Below, piece by piece: positions 1-7,921 of a stretch of 64,000 nt of DNA. The number at the start of each line of letters is the position of its first letter. Position 1 is the stretch's first letter. The notes under the pieces are model-generated. The model was not told where the DNA came from. It searched no databases and was given only the letters and a program-made list of their open reading frames with translations. A program made the translations under genes and the position numbers. This DNA is from Bacteroidota bacterium. GTDB taxonomy: Bacteria; Bacteroidota; Bacteroidia; Flavobacteriales; Weeksellaceae. The DNA is taken from contig JAFAFC010000025.1 in NCBI GenBank assembly GCA_023423715.1, positions 1 through 64,000 on the forward strand, in the 5' to 3' direction.

Positions 1-2
1 TG

Positions 3-113
<111 letters not shown>

Positions 114-136
114 TAAGGAACGACTAAATATTCAAA

Positions 137-176
137 GAAAAAATAAAAAAAATCCGCTCCAAAAATGAAGCGGATT
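137..176 (-). terminator. Rho-independent terminator of the small secreted protein gene
   Basis: An 8-bp perfect inverted repeat (AATCCGCT at 151-158 and AGCGGATT at 169-176) has a 10-nt loop. On the minus strand it is followed by a long T-rich tract at 137-150. It lies about 20 nt after the stop codon of the minus-strand gene that ends at 197. Confidence 0.85.
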
Positions 177-196
177 CTTTCTATTAAAAATCTAAA

Positions 197-730
197 TTAT
201 TCCCCCTTCCAAAAGGACCACTTTGTACCGTTGAAAAAACACAATAGTTTTTTCGATGTATCAAAAACCATCATCCCTGCGGTTGGGCTCGTAATGTGTG
301 TATAGGATGCCACCTGAGGTAAAATCATCCCTTTATTAGTATCTTCAAGAACTAAAACACCTTGAACAGCTGGCGTTTTAGGAACTCCAATTGATGCTTT
401 CGCATTTGTTTTCTCTGTTAACGGATTTTGAAGTGATGTATCGACAACACCATCGTTAATTGTAGAATAATCAAACCAAGTATTATTAGCAAGCAATTTT
501 ACTTTTTTATCATTTGAATCAAAAATAAGTGTTCCATCTATGGCTCCAGCATCTTTAACAACCTGAGCATTGGTTACCCACGGCAAAACAATTCCTTTTT
601 CTTCGGTACCAAACTCTAACGAAACTGAAGCGTTGGTTGGTTGTGTTTTTCCCGTTCCAATAATTACTTGTGCACTCATGTTAGAAATCCCGAACAAAGT
701 TAATGCACATACTATTATATTATTTTTCAT
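197..730 (-). CDS. Small secreted protein with two tail-fibre-like modules
   Basis: A predicted 177-residue exported protein. The first ~20 residues form a signal peptide ending in SAQ. The frame is open nine bases further, but that start is TTG; the ATG at 730 directly precedes the signal peptide and is preferred. The mature part holds two copies of a short module: a KGIVLP or KGMILP start, a GTLIFD or GMMVFD strand, and an NNTW or NGTKW end. The same module closes the 876-residue protein encoded 22 nt upstream, so the two genes are probably co-transcribed and the products may act together at the cell surface. This module type occurs in many Bacteroidota secreted proteins and resembles phage tail-fibre repeats. 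No enzymatic motif is visible and the function is unknown. Confidence 0.8.
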   Translation of the reverse strand: MKNNIIVCALTLFGISNMSAQVIIGTGKTQPTNASVSLEFGTEEKGIVLPWVTNAQVVKDAGAIDGTLIFDSNDKKVKLLANNTWFDYSTINDGVVDTSLQNPLTEKTNAKASIGVPKTPAVQGVLVLEDTNKGMILPQVASYTHITSPTAGMMVFDTSKKLLCFFNGTKWSFWKGE

Positions 731-752
731 TTGAATCAATTTTTATTAATTA

Positions 753-3383
753 TTAGTCTGGACATCCTGGACGACGGTAACATTTCCATGCCGTACCGTC
801 ATAAATACTTAAACAATCAAGATCTACATCATAAACCGTCATACCCAAAACTGGAGTCAATTTATTTTTATCTGTTGTTGTTAAACGATTAACGACAAAA
901 CCTTTTGTTTTAGATTCAAGAACAGTATGCGCTCCTTTTCTAACCATTGGCCAGTTACCATTATTTGTTCCTGCTCTTCCTAACGTTGTAACTCCATGTT
1001 TTGAGTCTAAAACCGGAGATGAAGATCCTGGAAAACGATAACATGCCTCTTGAATTGGCTCACCACACTGAGTACTATTAATTGTTAAATTAACATAGCG
1101 AGTCACACAATTACCCCACGAAATTTTGGCTACATAAGTACCATTATAACTTGGATCGTAGGTGGAGATTGAATACGTTCTTGTATTAGAAACCACAGCA
1201 CCTTGAGGATTAGTCCATTCATACGTTGCACCACTGTAATATGGGATTTCAAGTACGTATGGTTGATTATTACAAGGGTGAACAGAATTGGAAGAACTTA
1301 AACTTCCCATTTTATTTACTTGAACCGTATGCGTTTTCTTAATACCACAAAGGTCAGTTACCTCCACAAAATATTCTGTATTAGCGACAAGATTATTTAA
1401 TGTAAGCGAGTTTCCAACATTGTTTATTGTTGTCCACGGTCCCGTTTGACTCGTAGAATAAGCAACAGTAAACGGTCCTGCTCCATCAATATCCAAATAA
1501 GCAGAACCCGTTGAAAGTGCGTTTCCTGATCCGTCTTCACAAATAATTCCTACTCGGGAAGAAACTTGAGGTCCAGCATTAGCACCAACAATAGTCACTT
1601 TCACTGGTTGGTCTACAAAATAATCGTATTGACCATTACCGCAATAAGGCGTTACCTTCATTCTAACCGTATATTCTCCTGCAGGTAGATTAGAAAAATT
1701 CCCTGTATTATTGCTATCAATTTCTACCCCTGCACTATTTAGCAATTCAACTTTGTAGGTGTATGATCCATCATAATTCATCGTTGAAGTAATTGTACCC
1801 GTTCCACCACATTGAGAATTCGCCTTTGCTGTAAAACTTTGATGGAGCAAACCACTATCGTTTGGAGCAATAGTAAATGTCCCCGTATGAATTTGATTAC
1901 AAGAAGAGTATTGAACCGTATATGTTCCAGGTAACAAATTAGACCAACTCCAATATCTTCCATCAATTAAAATTCCGGCAACTCCAATATTCGAAGGGCC
2001 ACTAATTATTTTAACAGATGCATTATCAACATCTGGGAAAAACCCTAAAATCTCAATTTGTATTTGCGTTGTATTTGTTTGAGAAAGAGGTAATAATCCG
2101 ACTTCACCACATAACCATTTTAAGGTTCTATAAACTTGCAACTTTGGTGCACCAGCCCCTTGAGGATTCGTAACATCAACCGTGTAAGTGCCACCACAAG
2201 CGTCAGTTAACGTCAATTTATAGTTCCCCATGGGTAATCCAGTAAAATTATATGAGCTTTGATTTGTGTATTGCCCGGTTAAAGTCTGAGCAGCTCCAAT
2301 TTGAGTTCCTGCGGAATTCTTTAAAACAGCAGTAACAGGATATTTCCAAAAAGACTCTCGAGTTAAGTCACCAAAAATTGACATGGTTTGTCCAGACCCG
2401 CAACCAGTAGATTTTACAACAGGCTCAAACTCATATCGTTCCCCATTATCTGTTGTATTGGTTGACAAATCGTGATAAGACTCGCTCGAAATTCCACAAG
2501 CATTAGTCGTTTTAATATAATATTTATGAGATGGACTCATTGTATACTGAAAAGTTGAACCAGCATTTGCAACACTTCCGCTAAACAAAACTGTACCCGT
2601 TGAACTTGTATCTCGAATTTCGATCCTAATACCTAGTGGGTGATCATCAATAGATGCCCCTCCACCCGAATCAACATTACTCATATACCAATAGGATCCT
2701 GTAGCTTGAGTATTACTACCACAAACACGAGTCGGCTTCCAATAATAATCAACTTTTGGTAGAGAAGGAGCTAGTTCTATTGTTTTTGTATAATATTCCC
2801 CACAAGCATCCTTAACTCGGATTTGGTATGTTCCAAAAGCAGTAACTGTCTTAGACATACTCGTTGAATATACACTTAAATTATCCGGATAATTTGCGGA
2901 CGTATTTTGAATAATTGAGTATTGAAGCGGCGCCTTTCCACCGGTAACTCCCTCAATCTTAATCGTACCACCAGGTGTAAAGCTAGTACATACGCCGCTT
3001 GTAGAGACAGCAACATCTGTAATCTCATTATAACCATCGACAACCGTAACAGCCTCACTTTTAAAAATGATGCTATTATCATTGGAACAAATTAATCTTA
3101 CCGTATAATCTGAACCTGCTTGAAGATTCGGAAACGTGTATGGGCTTGCCACATTCACTTTTGAGTCCAGTGGTGCTCCATTTTTCAACAATTGAACCGT
3201 CACATTAGAAGATGATCCAGCAGGTGAAAAAGTAGCCGTTATAGTACCATTGCTACCACATGTTGTGGCAGTACTAGAAACGCTTAAAGTAACGCTCGAT
3301 GCAGCTGGACATTGTCCCTTCATAGGTACTCCAAAAAGAGTAAAAAGCATCAAGAGCATTGAAATAAATATATTGTTTTTCAT
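753..3383 (-). CDS. Large secreted repeat protein (SprB/adhesin-like)
   Basis: An 876-residue predicted cell-surface or secreted protein. Residues 1 to about 24 are a signal peptide. The body is built of roughly 100-residue beta-rich, Ig-like repeats. Each tends to begin with a CGSNGTI or CGGTGTI type motif and to end with a LPAGEYTV or LQAGSDYTV strand, followed by a Cys-containing loop such as DACG. This architecture resembles SprB-type adhesins of gliding Flavobacteriia but is much shorter. The last ~60 residues form a separate module (KGFVVNRLTT, GMTVYD, YDGTAWKC) shared with the downstream small protein. I do not see a canonical type A T9SS sorting signal at the C terminus, so export beyond the outer membrane is uncertain. 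Function is inferred from architecture only. Confidence 0.8.
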   Translation of the reverse strand: MKNNIFISMLLMLFTLFGVPMKGQCPAASSVTLSVSSTATTCGSNGTITATFSPAGSSSNVTVQLLKNGAPLDSKVNVASPYTFPNLQAGSDYTVRLICSNDNSIIFKSEAVTVVDGYNEITDVAVSTSGVCTSFTPGGTIKIEGVTGGKAPLQYSIIQNTSANYPDNLSVYSTSMSKTVTAFGTYQIRVKDACGEYYTKTIELAPSLPKVDYYWKPTRVCGSNTQATGSYWYMSNVDSGGGASIDDHPLGIRIEIRDTSSTGTVLFSGSVANAGSTFQYTMSPSHKYYIKTTNACGISSESYHDLSTNTTDNGERYEFEPVVKSTGCGSGQTMSIFGDLTRESFWKYPVTAVLKNSAGTQIGAAQTLTGQYTNQSSYNFTGLPMGNYKLTLTDACGGTYTVDVTNPQGAGAPKLQVYRTLKWLCGEVGLLPLSQTNTTQIQIEILGFFPDVDNASVKIISGPSNIGVAGILIDGRYWSWSNLLPGTYTVQYSSCNQIHTGTFTIAPNDSGLLHQSFTAKANSQCGGTGTITSTMNYDGSYTYKVELLNSAGVEIDSNNTGNFSNLPAGEYTVRMKVTPYCGNGQYDYFVDQPVKVTIVGANAGPQVSSRVGIICEDGSGNALSTGSAYLDIDGAGPFTVAYSTSQTGPWTTINNVGNSLTLNNLVANTEYFVEVTDLCGIKKTHTVQVNKMGSLSSSNSVHPCNNQPYVLEIPYYSGATYEWTNPQGAVVSNTRTYSISTYDPSYNGTYVAKISWGNCVTRYVNLTINSTQCGEPIQEACYRFPGSSSPVLDSKHGVTTLGRAGTNNGNWPMVRKGAHTVLESKTKGFVVNRLTTTDKNKLTPVLGMTVYDVDLDCLSIYDGTAWKCYRRPGCPD

Positions 3384-3404
3384 ATTTGTTTTTTTTTGAA
3401 ATAA

Positions 3405-3425
3405 GTAAATGAAGATCTCATTTAC
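3405..3425. repeat. Inverted repeat in the leader of the secreted repeat protein
   Basis: A perfect 8-bp inverted repeat (GTAAATGA, loop AGATC, TCATTTAC) lies 22-42 nt upstream of the ATG at 3383. No T tract follows on the minus strand, so it does not look like a terminator. It could be a 5' UTR hairpin or a protein-binding site. The rest of the 189-bp intergenic region 3384-3572 shows no clear promoter match. Confidence 0.5.
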
Positions 3426-3572
3426 AATAAGCTTATCGTTTTCAAGAAAAATTCAATCACATTTCTAATCCAAAGTTTCGTTAAAATGAACTAAATGGAT
3501 TGAAATAAGCGATACCAAACATCAACTGTCTAAACAGAAAATTGTTATTTAGATTTCGACTAGGATTGAATT

Positions 3573-4175
3573 TTACGCCAAAGGCGGAGGTCTAGAATAG
3601 ACTGAAGGACGCCAATTAGATTGCGCTTTGTTGACAAGAAATTCAGAAAATTCACTTTCCCTTTCCCTACTTACGATAAATGGAGCAAAAGTGGAAGATG
3701 CACAATTCTGTATATATTTCCCTGAGTAATCGAGTGTATTTTGTGAGAGAACACACGATTTTTTTTGTAAATCGTAAAACGTAAAATTAGTTGAGCTAGA
3801 ACCGTTATTTTTAAAATAAGCAACAACTTCGATTTCTTTTTTCTGCGGACTTTCTAATGTTTTCTTTAGCTCTTTTTTTACAGTCTCCTCATCTTTTGTC
3901 GACTTTGCTAAAGCTTTTTTTGATTCAGTTTTCGACGACTTAACTTGGCTTAAAAGAATTTCTTCTCCATTGCTTTGTTTAACAATAATCTCTGCATCAC
4001 CAACTAGATAGATATTCTCGGCATTATATAATACCGTCTCTTCTTTTTGTGGAACTTCTGAAGTTGTTTGCGCAAAAGAAATTTGAAAGGAAAATAAAAA
4101 AACAAAAATTACCCCCAAATACTTTGGAAATAATCGAGTAAAAAGGAAATGATGAAAAAATAGAATTTTCTCCAC
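3573..4175 (-). CDS. Secreted protein of unknown function
   Basis: A 200-residue protein that I do not recognise. An N-terminal hydrophobic segment ends in SFAQ, as expected for a signal peptide. Next comes a short predicted beta segment (YNAENIYLVGDAEI), then a Lys/Glu/Ser-rich, probably helical or disordered stretch (about residues 75-115), and a C-terminal part with three Cys. The protein ends in a Pro-rich tail (RPPPLA). The start codon is GTG at 4175. It fits a start about 20 nt downstream of a strong Bacteroidota-type promoter at 4198-4227. An alternative TTG at the Leu of KYLGVIF would still keep a signal peptide. The gene stands alone between secreted-protein genes. Confidence 0.65.
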   Translation of the reverse strand: MEKILFFHHFLFTRLFPKYLGVIFVFLFSFQISFAQTTSEVPQKEETVLYNAENIYLVGDAEIIVKQSNGEEILLSQVKSSKTESKKALAKSTKDEETVKKELKKTLESPQKKEIEVVAYFKNNGSSSTNFTFYDLQKKSCVLSQNTLDYSGKYIQNCASSTFAPFIVSRERESEFSEFLVNKAQSNWRPSVYSRPPPLA

Positions 4176-4197
4176 CTAATTTGTGTTTTTGTTGGGA

Positions 4198-4227
4198 CAA
4201 ATATAATAAAAAAATGATATTGTCAAA
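4198..4227 (-). promoter_or_regulatory. Promoter for the unknown secreted protein
   Basis: On the minus strand there is a -7 element TATATTTG (4205-4198) with a -33 TTTG (4227-4224) and an 18-nt spacer, a close match to the Bacteroidota consensus. The -33 element lies inside the 3' arm of the upstream gene's terminator hairpin. Confidence 0.75.
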
Positions 4228-4254
4228 ATAAACTAACATTTTGACAATATCATT
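4213..4254 (-). terminator. AT-rich 17-bp terminator hairpin of the M1 peptidase gene
   Basis: A perfect 17-bp inverted repeat (arms 4213-4229 and 4238-4254, loop 4230-4237). On the minus strand the hairpin is followed by a run of seven T. The stem is AT-rich but unusually long. It overlaps the promoter of the next gene, so an operator role is also possible. Confidence 0.7.
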
Positions 4255-4265
4255 CAATTTACAAA

Positions 4266-4298
4266 CTCATTTTACACCTATTTCACAAGTAAAATGAG
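4266..4298. repeat. Second inverted repeat 3' of the M1 peptidase gene
   Basis: A 10-bp perfect inverted repeat (CTCATTTTAC at 4266-4275 and its complement at 4289-4298) has a 13-nt loop. It lies between the M1 stop codon and the stronger 17-bp hairpin. There is no clear T tract; it may assist termination or protect the 3' end of the mRNA. Confidence 0.5.
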
Positions 4299-4325
4299 AG
4301 TTTACAAATTTTTACAACCTAATTT

Positions 4326-6701
4326 CTATTTCTTTCCAGCAGCTTGCATTGGGTTAACTCGACCGTTTGAAGCACCTCGAGCGCCCGCGCCACCTTTTTC
4401 TTTGAAAACAGAAAATTTAGATGGTATTGTTTGAGCTGATCCGTCAGCGGACCAATAATTATTTGCCACATTAATATCCGCTGTTTCTTTCATTGGATCC
4501 ATTTGTACGGATTTTAATTTCTTAGAAAAAATATACGATTTCGACGTAGCATTTTCATTATGTCTCCAAACTTGCGCGTTAATTTTATCATTCAATTTCG
4601 AACCATCTTCAAAAGTAAATTCTAAAATAATAGGCATTACCAAACCTCCTTTGTTAGAAAAATCCAACTGGTAGGCGTACACGTCACCTTTTGCTTTTTG
4701 ATCTTTATCCGAAACCTTTTCTAATTCTGGACCTTTTGCTGTGTATTGTTTGTTGGTATCAACTTTTTCTTGTCCACGATCGTAGCGGTAATAAAAATCT
4801 TGAAGCGATTTATCTTTCTCAACTTCAAATTGAATCGATTTATCGGCCTTATTTCTCACTTTCGAAATATCTTCAAAATCATGAACTTGAGGTTTATCAA
4901 CGGTATATGTTCTCGCTTTTATATCTGGAATTGACGCGTAATCTGTTGTTGCCAATGTCACTTTATCCAAAGAAATATCGACAGGATCCGTTCCGTAAAA
5001 CCAACCTCTCCAAAACCAATCCAAATCTTCACCGCTCGCATCTTCCATCGTTCTGAAAAAATCTGCAGGCTCAGGATGACGGAATGCCCAACGTTGCGAA
5101 TAGGTTTTAAACGCTTTATCAAACAACTCTCTTCCCATAATAGTTTCACGAAGAATATTCAATCCGGTAGCTGGCTTTGCGTAGGCGTTTGGACCAAACT
5201 GACGAATATTTTCTGAGTTGCTCATGATAGGTTCCAACTGATCTTTTGGAAGTTTCATGTAATCAACAATCGTCCAAGCTGGACCTCGTCTCGAAGGAAA
5301 TGTTGGATCCCACTTTTCTTCAGTAAGATATTCAACAAATGTATTCAATCCTTCATCCATCCATGTCCATTGACGCTCATCGGAATTAATAATCATAGGG
5401 AAAAAGTTATGTCCTACTTCGTGAATAATTACACCCAACATTCCGTTTTTAGTTGCTTCAGAATACGTTCCATCTTTTTCCGTACGTCCGTAGTTAAAAC
5501 AAATCATCGGATATTCCATTCCATTCGCTGCCTCAACAGATTGTGCTGTAGGATACGGATACGGAATGGTAAATTCAGAATATGTTTTTATCGTATGAGC
5601 AACCGCTTTTGTTGAATATTTTCTGTACAAACCATACGCCTCTTTTCCGTAGAAGCTCATGGCCATTACTTTATTGCTATTTTCAGGAATCAAAACTCCC
5701 ATCGCATCCCACACAAACTTTCGCGATGAAGTCCATGCAAAATCACGAACATCATTGGCTTCGAAAACCCACGTTTTTCTTTGCTTTGATTTTGATTTTT
5801 CGGCTTTTTTAGCTTCATCAAGAGTTACAATTTCTATTGGCTCTGATGATTTTTCAGCCTGTTTGTATCGAGCTAATTGAGCTGATGAAAGAACTTGATC
5901 GTAATTTTTAACAACTCCCGTTCCGCCAACTACGTGATCTGCAGGAACATTTACGCTAACTTTATAATTTCCAAAAGGCAATGCAAACTCGCCTCTACCC
6001 GTAAATTGATGATTTTGCCATCCGTGAAAATCACTATACACGCACATTCTTGGGAACCACTGCGTCATCGTGTACAAATCGTTTCCATCATCTTGAAAAT
6101 GCTCGTAACCACCACGTCCTCCCATCGCCATACGATCAGAAATTTTGTAATTCCAATCTACTTTAAATGAAATTTTTTCTCCTTTTTTCAATGGTTTTGG
6201 TAAGTCAATACGCATCATCGTTTTGTTGATAACGTACGGTAAAGCTTTCCCAGATAAATCTGTTATTTTATCAATATTAACTCCATAGCCATTATCAGGC
6301 TCAGGAAGTTGAGATAATTCTAATTTGTCATAATTCACCGCTTTGGGTAACGTTGATGCAAATGGAAAGTCGGCATTTCGTACCGTTGAATGTTCGTTTT
6401 CATCCAACTGAAGCCATAAATAATCCAAATCATCGGGCGAATTATTGTGGTATGTAATTGTTTCTGATGCTTTTAGATGACGTTTATCTTCATCCAAATA
6501 GGCTGTAATATCATAATCTGCTCTATTCTGCCAATACTGACTTCCAGGCGCCCCAGAAGCGGATCGAAATACATTGGGAGTAGGCAAAAGAGGCCCTAAT
6601 TGCTCAAATTTATTTCCGTGGTTGCTTCCCGGATTATGTTGCAGATTCTGTGATTTAGCCAAAATACTTAAACACAGCAGTATACCAACTTTGAATTTCA
6701 T
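4326..6701 (-). CDS. M1 family metallopeptidase, exported
   Basis: A 791-residue zinc aminopeptidase-like protein of the M1 (gluzincin) family. A signal peptide spans about residues 1-17. An N-terminal beta domain contains the RADYDITAYLDED region typical of M1 proteins. The catalytic site is visible: His427-Glu428-x-x-His431 with the third zinc ligand Glu450 in the WMDEGLNTF motif, 19 residues after the second His as the family requires. An EAANGMEYPM segment upstream matches the exopeptidase substrate-binding loop (GxMEN-like, here GMEYP). It is predicted to release N-terminal residues from peptides in the periplasm. It has its own -7 promoter element upstream, and a 17-bp terminator follows. 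Confidence 0.93.
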   Translation of the reverse strand: MKFKVGILLCLSILAKSQNLQHNPGSNHGNKFEQLGPLLPTPNVFRSASGAPGSQYWQNRADYDITAYLDEDKRHLKASETITYHNNSPDDLDYLWLQLDENEHSTVRNADFPFASTLPKAVNYDKLELSQLPEPDNGYGVNIDKITDLSGKALPYVINKTMMRIDLPKPLKKGEKISFKVDWNYKISDRMAMGGRGGYEHFQDDGNDLYTMTQWFPRMCVYSDFHGWQNHQFTGRGEFALPFGNYKVSVNVPADHVVGGTGVVKNYDQVLSSAQLARYKQAEKSSEPIEIVTLDEAKKAEKSKSKQRKTWVFEANDVRDFAWTSSRKFVWDAMGVLIPENSNKVMAMSFYGKEAYGLYRKYSTKAVAHTIKTYSEFTIPYPYPTAQSVEAANGMEYPMICFNYGRTEKDGTYSEATKNGMLGVIIHEVGHNFFPMIINSDERQWTWMDEGLNTFVEYLTEEKWDPTFPSRRGPAWTIVDYMKLPKDQLEPIMSNSENIRQFGPNAYAKPATGLNILRETIMGRELFDKAFKTYSQRWAFRHPEPADFFRTMEDASGEDLDWFWRGWFYGTDPVDISLDKVTLATTDYASIPDIKARTYTVDKPQVHDFEDISKVRNKADKSIQFEVEKDKSLQDFYYRYDRGQEKVDTNKQYTAKGPELEKVSDKDQKAKGDVYAYQLDFSNKGGLVMPIILEFTFEDGSKLNDKINAQVWRHNENATSKSYIFSKKLKSVQMDPMKETADINVANNYWSADGSAQTIPSKFSVFKEKGGAGARGASNGRVNPMQAAGKK

Positions 6702-6734
6702 AAGGATATTATTAAAAAAATAGCGATTTCATTA

Positions 6735-6742
6735 CAAATGTA
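6735..6742 (-). promoter_or_regulatory. -7 element for the M1 peptidase gene
   Basis: TACATTTG on the minus strand, 33 nt upstream of the M1 ATG, matches the -7 consensus TAnnTTTG. No convincing -33 TTTG is seen. Confidence 0.5.
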
Positions 6743-6768
6743 AAGAATCAGTATTAATATAGAAAGCT

Positions 6769-7347
6769 TTAAACAGGAATTCTTTCAAGACACATTTGCA
6801 TAGCCAATGCAAAAACACCTGAAGACACAAACATCACCCAATCTTTCTTTTGAACGCGGAATACCTTCAACAAAATGAAAAACAGGATCATAAACGCGAT
6901 AACCACAACAATTTGCCCCAACTCCAAACCAATATTAAAGCCTAAAAGCGGCATAAAAATAGATTGTTCCGATGCCATGGTCATTCGCGCAAGATTGGCA
7001 AATCCCATTCCGTGAACCAATCCAAAAACGAGCGCAAGATAGTAGTTCATCTTCATCAATCGGCTTTGTTTATTTCGCATCAAAATGTTATCAAAAGCTG
7101 TTATTGCAATGGTTAAGGGAATCAGAAATTCCACCCAATCCGAAGGAATCCGAAAAAAATCCAAAACGCTTAAAGCCAAAGTTATCGAATGTCCAATAGT
7201 GAAGGCCGTAACAAGAATCAGAATCTTTTTAAAATCATTGTACGAATACACGGCGATAAGCGCCAAAATAAATAATTGATGGTCTAAAGCATCCAAAGAA
7301 ATGATGTGCTCCCAGCCTAATTTTAAATAAAAAATAAAGTCTTGCAT
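6769..7347 (-). CDS. HupE/UreJ-family membrane protein
   Basis: A 192-residue integral inner-membrane protein with about six hydrophobic segments. It carries the family signature HGMGFA near the middle, with a helix on either side. HupE/UreJ proteins are linked to nickel or cobalt uptake for hydrogenase and urease, but the short Bacteroidota members have no proven substrate. It is transcribed divergently from a DUF6702 protein gene and lies upstream of the M1 peptidase. I recall this trio as recurrent in Flavobacteriia, which suggests a joint role, perhaps in metal handling (inference). No hydrogenase or urease genes are in the window. Confidence 0.82.
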   Translation of the reverse strand: MQDFIFYLKLGWEHIISLDALDHQLFILALIAVYSYNDFKKILILVTAFTIGHSITLALSVLDFFRIPSDWVEFLIPLTIAITAFDNILMRNKQSRLMKMNYYLALVFGLVHGMGFANLARMTMASEQSIFMPLLGFNIGLELGQIVVVIAFMILFFILLKVFRVQKKDWVMFVSSGVFALAMQMCLERIPV

Positions 7348-7379
7348 AGTTTCATGAGTTAGCCGACGAAAATAATGAT

Positions 7380-7387
7380 TATTTTTG
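7380..7387 (+). promoter_or_regulatory. -7 element for the DUF6702 gene
   Basis: TATTTTTG lies 20 nt upstream of the ATG at 7408, in the 60-bp region that diverges to the HupE/UreJ gene. Confidence 0.5.
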
Positions 7388-7407
7388 AGGCATAAAGATT
7401 ATTTCAA

Positions 7408-7911
7408 ATGAAAAAGTGGCTAGTTTACTTCTTTTTATTGGTTTTTTGTTTTTGTTTTACTTCATTTAGAATTCATCCGTACCACGTAGGTTCGGTAGAA
7501 TTTAATTACAATAAAAAGTCGCAAACATTTGAAATTACAGGTCGTTTTTTCACAGACGATCTTGAAAATGCAGTGAGTAAAAAAGCAGGAAAAACACTTC
7601 GCTTTCACGAAAGCAAGCAAAAGGAATTAATGAACAAAGCTCTAGAAGCCTATGCTGCAGAATATCTAAAATTGAAAGTAAACTCCAATTTTGTCAATGT
7701 CAATTATTTGGGGTTTGAAGAAGATAGAGAAAGTGTCAATGTTTATTTAGAATCCGAACGCATCGCCGATCCTAAAAAAGTAGAAACCGCCGTGAGTTTT
7801 ATTTATAATCTTTATGATGATCAATTGAATATCATTCACGTTATTGTTGATGGACAACGAAAATCTTCAAAACTAGGCTATCCAGATCGCTATTTGTATC
7901 AGCAGTTTTAA
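7408..7911 (+). CDS. DUF6702 family secreted protein
   Basis: A 167-residue protein with a hydrophobic N-terminal signal segment (residues 1 to about 20) and a mature start HPYHVGSVEFNYN. This start, together with the RFFTDDLENAV motif, is typical of DUF6702. The His near the mature N terminus could bind metal, but this is not shown. Members are probably periplasmic or surface-anchored and are of unknown function. The gene diverges from the HupE/UreJ gene and converges with the ACP phosphodiesterase gene, with one base between the two stop codons. Confidence 0.75.
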   Translation: MKKWLVYFFLLVFCFCFTSFRIHPYHVGSVEFNYNKKSQTFEITGRFFTDDLENAVSKKAGKTLRFHESKQKELMNKALEAYAAEYLKLKVNSNFVNVNYLGFEEDRESVNVYLESERIADPKKVETAVSFIYNLYDDQLNIIHVIVDGQRKSSKLGYPDRYLYQQF

Positions 7912-7921
7912 ATTAAAACTG
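7903..7921. repeat. Palindrome spanning two convergent stop codons
   Basis: CAGTTTTAA (7903-7911), a single A, then TTAAAACTG (7913-7921). Each arm supplies the last two codons and the stop codon of one gene, so both proteins end in Gln-Phe. It may act as a weak bidirectional terminator. Confidence 0.6.
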
